This document shows, piece after piece, positions 19,082 through 25,442 of a stretch of DNA of 25,442 nt. Location: positions 1 through 25,442 of IMG/VR virus record IMGVR_UViG_3300014819_000063, one strand, 5' to 3'. The position numbers and the translations under genes are program-made. This stretch comes from a virus. The first letter of the stretch is position 1; each line of letters starts with the position of its first letter. Below the pieces are notes generated by a model, which saw only the letters and a program-made list of their open reading frames with translations, did not search any database and was not told where the DNA came from.

Positions 19082-20505
19082 TACCGGCGGGCGGAGGTAA
19101 AGTAAAAGCCGGAACCACCGAGATCTGAGGCATAGACAAGGGCGTCAACCATGTCGTCGTGCGAGCCATTCGGGAACGCCAGCATCTCAGATTCCAGCTC
19201 GTCAATACCTGGGGCGTTGTTTACATGGAAAACTTTTCCGCCCTCATATCGTGCCGCAAGGGCCCGGGATCGAGTTACCTTATCCCGGTCCGGGCGGACT
19301 GGGCGAGCCGGCAAGGTGGTAGTTGCCAGCATTTCTCGGACAAATGTGCTCTGATGTTGCACTGCCTCGATGTTCATTGACTCAAAAAATCGAGGGTCGT
19401 CAATCTCCGGATCAAGCCCTTTGATGGCTAGGAGTCGCTGGGGCCAGCCCATTCGTGGGCCACGGGCATCGTTAATGCTTCCGTCATTGTTAAACCCAGT
19501 CAGCCAGGCCCGGTGACCCTCAGTAAGACGGGCTTTCCATGCGCCAACGATATAGAGGTTGTGCTCAGAGTCTTCAACAATTTCAACAGCAGCCGTGTAG
19601 TCGCTGCGCTCGCTAGCGGATGACGCAAGGTCTACCCCAATCCTTCGGGCGCCCTCTGGAACTCGATCAACGCGTTTAAACCACTCGTACCGAAAGATAT
19701 TTCCGCCCATGGATGTCACATCGTTCTGGAATTGCAACATGAAGATTGGAGTGCCAAGCTCTTGTTTCTTTTGCTCCATATCGGCAACGGTGTACATCTC
19801 AGGCCAGAGCACTGAGTCGTCTTCTAGGGCGCGTCGCTGGTAGTGCGGAACACCCTTGTTAATGAGCTCTGCATAGAAGTCATCCTCATGCCATCGCGTG
19901 CCGATATACCATCGTTTTGCTTTTGGCACAAGCATTGGGTCAACAACCTGCCAATACGTCTCGCTAGCCTTTTGGCGCTGAACAGCAGTGGCATTCTCCT
20001 TCATGCCAACCATGTCGTCTGCAAAGAGGATGTCAAGACGAGCGCCGGGTTTGATTGATCCGAGACCATCAGCAAAGCAGGTCGAGTCTTTCCCCAGGTT
20101 TGCTCCTTTAACGGTCCAAACCTCGTCAGTCCACTTTGAACCGATGACCCCATCCTGGGCCCAAGGAAAAACCTCGGCAAAATACGGAGATTCAATAAGT
20201 GCCTTAATCGCCCTGGATCGAGCAAGTGCGTCAGACATTACGGCTGTCAAAATGCCAATACGCACTTTTCCGTGCGTTAGTCCAATCATACGTGCCGCAC
20301 GATGAATCAATTGGGTGGTTTTTGCATGGCCGCGAGGCATGAGGACCAGGCCACGATCACTTTGATCAAGGAACTGCTCCATGTCCCGTAAATGCCTGGG
20401 GAAGACTAGGCCGCTAACGTACTCAGCAAACGCCGCGTCAGAGGTCTGCGCTTTTACGCGTAGCCATTCCCTATAGTTGTTATTAACGCTCTTCGGCTGT
20501 TCCAT
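19078..20505 (-). CDS. terL: Terminase large subunit (475 aa)
   Basis: ATG 20505 (a TTG three bases earlier is possible) with AAGGTG upstream, overlapping the small subunit by 23 bases. N-terminal ATPase: a Walker A-like LMPRGHAKTT (about 56-65), Walker B ILFAD followed by D164/D165. C-terminal RuvC-like nuclease with GVDLASS (D about 292), and SHDDMVDAL (D about 450-454). These acidic residues bind the metals used for DNA cutting. The protein packages DNA and cuts it at headful or cohesive ends. The Walker A is atypical (no GxxGxGK). Confidence 0.95.
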   Translation of the reverse strand: MEQPKSVNNNYREWLRVKAQTSDAAFAEYVSGLVFPRHLRDMEQFLDQSDRGLVLMPRGHAKTTQLIHRAARMIGLTHGKVRIGILTAVMSDALARSRAIKALIESPYFAEVFPWAQDGVIGSKWTDEVWTVKGANLGKDSTCFADGLGSIKPGARLDILFADDMVGMKENATAVQRQKASETYWQVVDPMLVPKAKRWYIGTRWHEDDFYAELINKGVPHYQRRALEDDSVLWPEMYTVADMEQKKQELGTPIFMLQFQNDVTSMGGNIFRYEWFKRVDRVPEGARRIGVDLASSASERSDYTAAVEIVEDSEHNLYIVGAWKARLTEGHRAWLTGFNNDGSINDARGPRMGWPQRLLAIKGLDPEIDDPRFFESMNIEAVQHQSTFVREMLATTTLPARPVRPDRDKVTRSRALAARYEGGKVFHVNNAPGIDELESEMLAFPNGSHDDMVDALVYASDLGGSGFYFTSARRY

Positions 20506-20998
20506 CAATCACCTTAATCTGGTCGGTAAGCTCATTCGCCCACATTGTCAGGCGTTTTGCCAGATCCTCAGGCGGAAGCGTGTCAATTTCGTGTACGTTT
20601 TGATTAATTTGAATTGCCACGTTGGTGTTGCCGGTCCTAACCTGCGCAAGCTCATTGGTATACGCCCCGGTTAGTTTTGCCAAGCGGTCGATTACCTCAA
20701 GTTGAAGCTTAAGGAAAAGGGCTTCCTCTTTGGTCCCCCTAGCCCTAGCTGCTCCGCCGGCAGCCATTTTCCCTACCAAGTTTGCCCTCTGGATTAGCTC
20801 CATCCGGCTAGATGCCGCATCTGGGCCCTCTTCGGCCCATTGCTTCCTGATTACATAGATATGCTTCCGGACCGTTTCCGTTGAAAGCTGCATGGCCGTG
20901 GCAATTTCAGGCAAAGGCACACCCTGAAGGTGTAGCCCCTTGATCTTTTCCCGTAGAGCAGTAAGCTGCTCGGCGCCTACGCGCCCACGCTTTGCCAT
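20483..20998 (-). CDS. terS: Terminase small subunit (171 aa)
   Basis: ATG 20998 lies 6 bases from the minus-strand -10 TATACT, with no ribosome binding site. The N-terminal helix-turn-helix (LHLQGVPLPEIATAMQLSTETVRKHI) binds the packaging site on DNA, a helical middle forms the ring, and the C-terminus contacts the large subunit. Identification rests on this fold plus overlap with terL. Its position directly upstream of terL is the usual one. Confidence 0.85.
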   Translation of the reverse strand: MAKRGRVGAEQLTALREKIKGLHLQGVPLPEIATAMQLSTETVRKHIYVIRKQWAEEGPDAASSRMELIQRANLVGKMAAGGAARARGTKEEALFLKLQLEVIDRLAKLTGAYTNELAQVRTGNTNVAIQINQNVHEIDTLPPEDLAKRLTMWANELTDQIKVIDGTAEER

Positions 20999-21004
20999 AG
21001 CAGT

Positions 21005-21012
21005 AGTATACT
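21005..21012. promoter_or_regulatory. Symmetric bidirectional -10 element (AGTATACT)
   Basis: AGTATACT is a perfect palindrome that contains TATACT on both strands. ATG 21019 on the plus strand and ATG 20998 on the minus strand are each exactly 6 bases from their TATACT. Neither has a ribosome binding site. Good -35 elements are not evident on either side. One site can thus serve two divergent leaderless transcripts. Confidence 0.55.
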
Positions 21013-21018
21013 GGCCCA

Positions 21019-21264
21019 ATGAATGAAAACAGGCCCTGTAATTTCTGCGGTGGATCTTCCCCAGACGTTGCCTTTAAGTGTACAAAATGCAAAAAATACA
21101 GCCCGTCGTGCTCATCTCATAGCCAGCGATTGGCAATATGCTACGATTGCCGCACTGATGAGATGGTGCGCACCTGCCTAAATTGCGGGCAGGAGCTGCA
21201 AGACCAGAAGTGCAAGCTGGTATGTCAATGTGGCTACTTTGCTTCGTGCTCTGACTACTATTGA
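21019..21264 (+). CDS. Multi-CxxC zinc-ribbon protein (81 aa)
   Basis: The start at 21019 fits a leaderless transcript. Cys pairs at 7/10, 21/24, 41/44, 53/56 with further Cys at 31, 65, 69, 71 and 77, enough for three zinc sites. The pattern resembles tandem zinc ribbons found in RNA-polymerase-associated or regulatory phage proteins. Function unknown. Faces the terminase operon. Confidence 0.7.
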   Translation: MNENRPCNFCGGSSPDVAFKCTKCKKYSPSCSSHSQRLAICYDCRTDEMVRTCLNCGQELQDQKCKLVCQCGYFASCSDYY

Positions 21265-21271
21265 GGTGACC

Positions 21272-21613
21272 ATGATTCGAGCGGCAATCACTGGGGGAGA
21301 CCTGCAGCGCATCCTCGCAAGGGACTTTGCGCAATACCCAAGTATCAAAGAGGCTTGCGAACATGCCTGCAAAGAGTATGGCCTTACGGCAGAGACAATG
21401 CGATGCTACGCGTCCGGAGGGGTTCCAATGCGCAGCCGGGCATACCCAAAGATCCGCAAACGCCTGACCGAAATTGAGCAAGAAGAGGCAACTGCCATGG
21501 TCAGCGTCACGGTCGCCAGCAAGAAGTTGGTCGAATCACTCACGGCCCAGATTCGAGCATACGAGACAGCAGCCGATTCACTGCGTAAGATCAGGGACAC
21601 CATCTCTCGGTAG
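21272..21613 (+). CDS. Hypothetical basic helical protein (113 aa)
   Basis: ATG 21272 with GAGGTGACC upstream; the frame extends further upstream but this site decides the start. Helix-rich throughout with a helix-turn-helix-like segment (IKEACEHACKEYGLTAETMRCY) and a basic middle (RSRAYPKIRKRL), then a long helix. DNA binding is possible. No family recognised. Confidence 0.7.
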   Translation: MIRAAITGGDLQRILARDFAQYPSIKEACEHACKEYGLTAETMRCYASGGVPMRSRAYPKIRKRLTEIEQEEATAMVSVTVASKKLVESLTAQIRAYETAADSLRKIRDTISR

Positions 21614-21631
21614 TCCAAAAAGGGGTCCCAC

Positions 21632-21979
21632 ATGGCCGCATCGACATATGATATCGCCGCTGAGCAGGGCACAAATTATGCCGCCACGCTCACATACGCC
21701 AATTCCTCTGGAACAGCTATCAACATTACGGGGTATTCAGCCCGAATGCAGGTGCGTCGTTCGGCCGGTTCGTCCAGCGCCGTTCTCACGCTAACCAACG
21801 CAAGCGGAATTACGCTTGGCGGAGCAGCCGGAACCGTTGCCATTGCTATTCCTGCGGCAGCTCTGGCAGTTGTTGCTGCGGGAAATTATGTTTACGATCT
21901 TGAGCTTGTCTCTGGTGCTGGCGTCGTTACGAAGCTGATCTCCGGAGACTTCATTGTCACCGGAGAAGTTACCCGATGA
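21632..21979 (+). CDS. Virion-associated beta-sandwich protein (115 aa)
   Basis: ATG 21632 after AAGGGGTCCCAC. The sequence YDIAAEQGTNYAATLTYANS, INITGYSARMQVR, AVLTLT, and YVYDLELVSG..V..L..GDFIVTGEVTR follows a widespread phage structural family, with an Ig-like N-terminal fold similar to BppU-type baseplate or tail accessory proteins. It opens the tail-fibre gene cluster, so a role as a collar or baseplate attachment piece is likely (inference). Confidence 0.7.
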   Translation: MAASTYDIAAEQGTNYAATLTYANSSGTAINITGYSARMQVRRSAGSSSAVLTLTNASGITLGGAAGTVAIAIPAAALAVVAAGNYVYDLELVSGAGVVTKLISGDFIVTGEVTR

Positions 21980-22428
21980 GCCCCGATGTAAATATTGTCG
22001 ACATTAATTTAACGGTCACCGAGGGGGCAAATAACACGGTTACCGTCTCTCCGTCCGCCAACACCATCACAGCCAGTCAAACCACCAATAGCGTCACCGT
22101 AGCTTCTGTCGGTCTTCAGGGCCCAAAGGGAGATAAGGGAGACAATGGCTACGTTGGCTCAGACGGCCCGCAGGGGCCACAGGGACCCCAAGGAGAAACC
22201 GGGCCTCAGGGCCCGCAGGGTATTGCCGCATCGCATGCCACCTATACGCACAATCAAAACACATCCTCTGCGACCTGGACAATTACGCACAACCTGAACT
22301 GTTTTCCTTCCGTCATGGTTGTAGATTCAGGAGGTAGTGTGGTCTACGGAAACATTGAGTATCTTGACGCTAATAGCCTGCGGCTGACGTTCGTTGCCGC
22401 CTTTGGCGGAAAAGCCTACCTGAACTGA
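21976..22428 (+). CDS. Collagen-like tail-fibre/adhesin protein (150 aa)
   Basis: ATG 21976 overlaps the previous stop (ATGA). A Thr/Ser-rich beta N-terminus is followed by about 11 collagen G-x-y triplets (residues 49-82, GPKGDKGDNG then GPQ repeats), which form a trimeric stalk. The C-terminal tip (ATWTITHNLNCFPSVMVVDS to the end) is a compact fibre module found at the tips of phage fibres. Such a protein should bind the host surface. The tip resembles that of the next gene. Confidence 0.85.
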   Translation: MSPDVNIVDINLTVTEGANNTVTVSPSANTITASQTTNSVTVASVGLQGPKGDKGDNGYVGSDGPQGPQGPQGETGPQGPQGIAASHATYTHNQNTSSATWTITHNLNCFPSVMVVDSGGSVVYGNIEYLDANSLRLTFVAAFGGKAYLN

Positions 22429-22438
22429 GGGGGAAAAC

Positions 22439-24112
22439 ATGAAATTCCTAACCAACCTAGACCTCCAGAAAAATGAGTTGCAGAACGCGGCAATCCAGAA
22501 CCTTGCCACCGATCCTGCCTCTCCAGTTCAGGGGCAGATTTATTACAATACCGTCTCTGACGCCGTCAAGGTCTATGACGGGGCTGCGTGGGTTACGCTG
22601 GCTACCGGCGGCGGCACAGTTACTTCGGTAACCGCTTCTAGCCCCCTTGCTTCTTCTGGTGGCAACACCCCAAATATCACAATTCAGGATGCATCAACCG
22701 TTCAGAAAGGCGCTGTTCAGCTTACCGATTCAACGAGCAGCACCAGCACAAGCACCGCTGCCACACCAAATAGCGTTAAGACCGCCTACGACACGGCTGC
22801 TGCCAAGGCAAACCCGTCAGATGTTACGTACATTGGTACGACCAGCGTTGCTCTTAATCGATCATCTGCAAACCTTGCGCTTACCGGAATCTCCAGCGTT
22901 ACCATGCCCGGCTCGACCTCCGGAACCGCCCAGATTATTCCTTCTGCTGTTGCAGGAACTGGCACCGTTATCACGCTTCCGGCCACAACCGGCACCGTAG
23001 CGCTCACCGGAAATAAGCTGAGCGTATTTGCCGCAACTTCCTCGTCTGAGCTTGCTGGTGTTATCTCCGACGAGACCGGAACCGGCGCCTTGGTCTTCGC
23101 CAATAGCCCAACGCTTGTTACGCCGACCCTTGGGACGCCAGCCAGCGCCACGCTGACCAATGCTACCGGCCTGCCAATCAGCACTGGTGTATCCGGCCTT
23201 GGAACGGGTGTGGCTACGTTCCTCGCCACCCCATCGTCTGCAAACCTTGCCAGCGCCGTAACTGACGAGACAGGATCTGGTGCGCTGGTCTTCGCTAATA
23301 CACCAACGCTCGTCACGCCAAATATTGGCGCGGCCACCGGTACAAGCCTGACGCTTTCCGGCGATCTGACCGTCAACGGCACGACTACCACGATCAACTC
23401 AACAACGGTTTCGGTTGACGACAAGAACATTGAGCTTGGCTCAGTCGCTACGCCAACCGACCTGACGGCCGATGGTGGTGGTATTACCCTTAAGGGCACC
23501 ACGGACAAGACCTTTAACTGGGTTGATGCAACCGATGCTTGGACTTCGTCCGAGCACATCAACATTGCTACCGGAAAAGCGTATTACATTAATGGCACTT
23601 CCGTGCTCAACAGTACGACCCTCGGAAGCGGCGTAACCGGATCGAGTCTCACGTCGGTCGGGACAATTGGAACCGGCACATGGCAGGGCACAGCCGTTGG
23701 AATTTCCTACGGTGGTACGGGCGCAACCAGCGCCAGCGCAGCCCGCACGGCCCTTGGTCTTGCTATTGGCACAGACGTTCAGGCATACAACAGCACCCTT
23801 GCGGCAGTTGCTGGCGGTACATATACCGGCGACAACGATATTGCAACAGTCGGCACAATCACAAGCGGCACATGGCAGGGCACAGCAATCGCTTCTACGT
23901 ACGGCGGAGCGCTTCGTTACAACACAAGCGCAACCTGGACTGCTGGGGAGGCTAAGGCAATCACACACAGCCTCGGAACTAAGAGCGTAGTTGTTGCAAT
24001 CTACGACAGCTCCGACAACGCCGTCTTCGCTGACGTCGTCACCACAAGCACAAGCGTGGTTACGATCACAATTAGCCTTGCGGGGACGTACAGAGTCGTC
24101 GTTATCGGGTAA
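22439..24112 (+). CDS. Tail fibre protein, long repetitive shaft (557 aa)
   Basis: ATG 22439 after GAGGGGGAAAAC. N-terminal module (residues 1-55, LTNLDLQKNELQNAAIQNL ... VQGQIYYNTVSDAVKVYDG) attaches the fibre. A Phage_fiber_2-like repeat follows (GAVQLTDST..AATPNSVKTAYD), then repeated shaft units (LAGVISDETGTGALVFANSP, again as ASAVTDETGSGALVFANTP) and GTWQGTA repeats. The tip (residues 495-557) resembles that of the preceding collagen-like protein. Receptor binding is expected. Confidence 0.9.
   Translation: MKFLTNLDLQKNELQNAAIQNLATDPASPVQGQIYYNTVSDAVKVYDGAAWVTLATGGGTVTSVTASSPLASSGGNTPNITIQDASTVQKGAVQLTDSTSSTSTSTAATPNSVKTAYDTAAAKANPSDVTYIGTTSVALNRSSANLALTGISSVTMPGSTSGTAQIIPSAVAGTGTVITLPATTGTVALTGNKLSVFAATSSSELAGVISDETGTGALVFANSPTLVTPTLGTPASATLTNATGLPISTGVSGLGTGVATFLATPSSANLASAVTDETGSGALVFANTPTLVTPNIGAATGTSLTLSGDLTVNGTTTTINSTTVSVDDKNIELGSVATPTDLTADGGGITLKGTTDKTFNWVDATDAWTSSEHINIATGKAYYINGTSVLNSTTLGSGVTGSSLTSVGTIGTGTWQGTAVGISYGGTGATSASAARTALGLAIGTDVQAYNSTLAAVAGGTYTGDNDIATVGTITSGTWQGTAIASTYGGALRYNTSATWTAGEAKAITHSLGTKSVVVAIYDSSDNAVFADVVTTSTSVVTITISLAGTYRVVVIG
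23674..23886 (+). repeat. 21-bp exact direct repeat inside the tail fibre gene
   Basis: The same 21 bases occur at 23674-23694 and 23866-23886, encoding the two GTWQGTA units. It could support recombination or be recent duplication within the shaft. Confidence 0.6.
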
Positions 24113-24115
24113 GAT
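24110..24115 (+). promoter_or_regulatory. -10 element for a leaderless fibre gene
   Basis: TAAGAT ends 6 bases before ATG 24122, the same geometry as at 10714, 13546 and 21005. No ribosome binding site precedes the ATG. The -35 is weak. Confidence 0.35.
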
Positions 24116-24121
24116 ACGCTT

Positions 24122-25442
24122 ATGACAAAATTTGTAGGCAATACTATTACCCTTCCAACACTGGCAACGGCCCCGTCGTCGCCAGTAAACGGTGACGCTT
24201 ATTACGACACCACCGACAACAAGGTGTATGCGCGCATCAACGGCGCCTGGGTAGACCTTGCGGCCACTGGTGGTGGAGTTTCTAGCATCACTGGTACTGC
24301 AAATCAGGTGGTTGCCAGCGCAAGTACTGGAGCCGTAACGCTCAGCCTTCCGCAATCTATTGCCACAACCAGCACACCACAGTTCAAGCGCCTAAAACTT
24401 ACAGGAGAAGACCCTTTTGGAAGTGGTACGGTTGATGGAGAGATCGCCTATAGGCTGGATGAGTATTCCCGACTAGTGTTTAATATTGATGGAACAGAAA
24501 CAGAAATTCTTCCATTCCCACAGGCAAATACTTCAAACACAAAAGGCATTGTTTCACTCAGTGATCAAACCAATTTAACAAGCAGTGCCATCGCTGCAAC
24601 ATCAACTGCCGTAAAATCTGCGTATGATCTTGCAAATGCTGCAGTTCCAAAATCAACCGTTACAACAAAAGGCGATCTTATTGTCGCTTCTGGTAATGCC
24701 GCAGTTGCTCGGCTTGGCGTTGGAACCAACAACTATGTCTTGACGGCAGATTCAACTGCTACAAACGGTGTTAAGTGGGCTGCCCCAAGCGGCGGCGGTG
24801 TTTCCAGCGTCACTGGCACTGCGCCGATTGTCTCTAGTGGCGGAAGCACCCCAGCAATCAGCGTCACTGCTGCGACAACCTCAGACGCTGGCGTGGTGCA
24901 ACTGACGAACTCCGTCAGCAGTACCAGCACAACAACAGCGGCAACTCCAAACAGCGTCAAAACCGCGTATGACATTGCGACCGCAGGGTGGGAAGCATTC
25001 ACCTTCGGCACGACTGGTATTATTGCAACTATCCCGCGTTTTCTTGCGCAGAGCTCGGTTGGTGTTTCTTCAGGTGTGATTTGGCACAGCAAGATTATCC
25101 CTCATAAAACTTTCACGGTCACCAACATTGCTTTTGTTAGCACTACAACAGCGGCAGCGTCGGCAACACTGATCCGCTTTGGTATCTATACACGCAGCGG
25201 CACAACATTCACACTCGTCGCTCGTACCGCAAATGACACGACAATCTTCAACGCGGCCAATACGAAGTACACTCGTGCGCTTGATACCACAGGTGGCTAC
25301 CCTGCAACTTACACAATGACTGCAGGGGCTGAGTACTGGGTATCTGTCATCCAAGTTGCTACCACATCTGCGACGCTTCTCCAAGCATTAGCGCGTCAAA
25401 CTACCGCTGCAAATACAGCAACAGGTGTGCAGACATACTTTC
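24122..25442 (+). CDS. Second tail fibre protein, 3' end outside the window
   Basis: ATG 24122 opens a frame of at least 440 codons with no stop. The N-terminal module (LPTLATAPSSPVNGDAYYDT, KVYARINGAWVDLA) repeats the attachment module of the preceding fibre. Two Phage_fiber_2-like repeats follow (KGIVSLSDQTNLT..AATSTAVKSAYD and GVVQLTNSVSST..AATPNSVKTAYD). The remaining part (about residue 290 on) is a beta-rich domain. Another host-recognition fibre, probably a duplication of 22439. Confidence 0.85.
   Translation, partial: MTKFVGNTITLPTLATAPSSPVNGDAYYDTTDNKVYARINGAWVDLAATGGGVSSITGTANQVVASASTGAVTLSLPQSIATTSTPQFKRLKLTGEDPFGSGTVDGEIAYRLDEYSRLVFNIDGTETEILPFPQANTSNTKGIVSLSDQTNLTSSAIAATSTAVKSAYDLANAAVPKSTVTTKGDLIVASGNAAVARLGVGTNNYVLTADSTATNGVKWAAPSGGGVSSVTGTAPIVSSGGSTPAISVTAATTSDAGVVQLTNSVSSTSTTTAATPNSVKTAYDIATAGWEAFTFGTTGIIATIPRFLAQSSVGVSSGVIWHSKIIPHKTFTVTNIAFVSTTTAAASATLIRFGIYTRSGTTFTLVARTANDTTIFNAANTKYTRALDTTGGYPATYTMTAGAEYWVSVIQVATTSATLLQALARQTTAANTATGVQTYF

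Noticed and set aside
22786-24355. Long open frames on the minus strand of the fibre genes (22786-23565 and 23441-24355)
   Set aside because: They are antisense shadows of repetitive, codon-biased fibre genes and lack start signals.

Overview
This window is part of a tailed double-stranded DNA bacteriophage (class Caudoviricetes), free or integrated. The firm evidence is a terminase pair (large subunit 19078-20505, small subunit 20483-20998) and a set of tail-fibre or adhesin genes running off the right edge (21632-25442). The host is not identifiable with certainty. Moderate GC content, many GTG/TTG starts, and several genes with no ribosome binding site whose ATG lies 6 bases after a -10 hexamer (leaderless transcripts) would suit an environmental actinobacterium, but that is inference. 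Capsid, portal, lysis and DNA polymerase genes are not in the window.

Layout. (1) 1-1754: a leftward operon of tiny proteins from a strong promoter at 1726-1754. (2) 1755-2371: an intergenic region with degenerate 13-bp tandem repeats and a DnaA-box-like site, a candidate origin or control region. (3) 2372-7652: a tightly packed rightward early-type block of about 20 small genes, mostly Cys-rich (zinc-knuckle-like) proteins or single-helix membrane peptides, with start/stop overlaps throughout. (4) 7642-8538: leftward metalloprotease-like and ParB-like genes. (5) 8679-10072: rightward membrane-anchored double-psi-barrel-like protein, a winged-helix protein, and an FmdB-like zinc ribbon behind a structured leader. 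(6) 10041-10379: a leftward HicB-like gene. (7) 10726-12552: two paralogous glycosyltransferases flanking a small membrane protein. (8) 12494-13327: three leftward genes for Cys-rich and helix-turn-helix proteins. (9) 13558-19081: a long rightward operon with two more glycosyltransferase-like proteins, an NAD-dependent sugar epimerase, a DUF1599/Nmad1 protein, small DNA-binding or zinc proteins, and a secreted subtilisin-family protease. (10) 19078-20998: leftward terminase genes. (11) 21019-25442: rightward zinc-ribbon gene, small protein, Ig-like, collagen-like and fibre genes.

How it works together. The sugar genes (four glycosyltransferase-like proteins plus an epimerase) next to an Nmad1-family protein suggest the phage decorates either its virion or its DNA with a sugar. 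The orientation switches often. All four convergent junctions overlap in coding sequence and show no terminator between them. The terminase genes and the gene facing them share one symmetric -10 element (AGTATACT) with an ATG exactly 6 bases away on either side. Two distant operons share a leader layout: strong promoter, hairpin at the predicted transcript 5' end, then the same AGTAGGAGGTA ribosome binding site.
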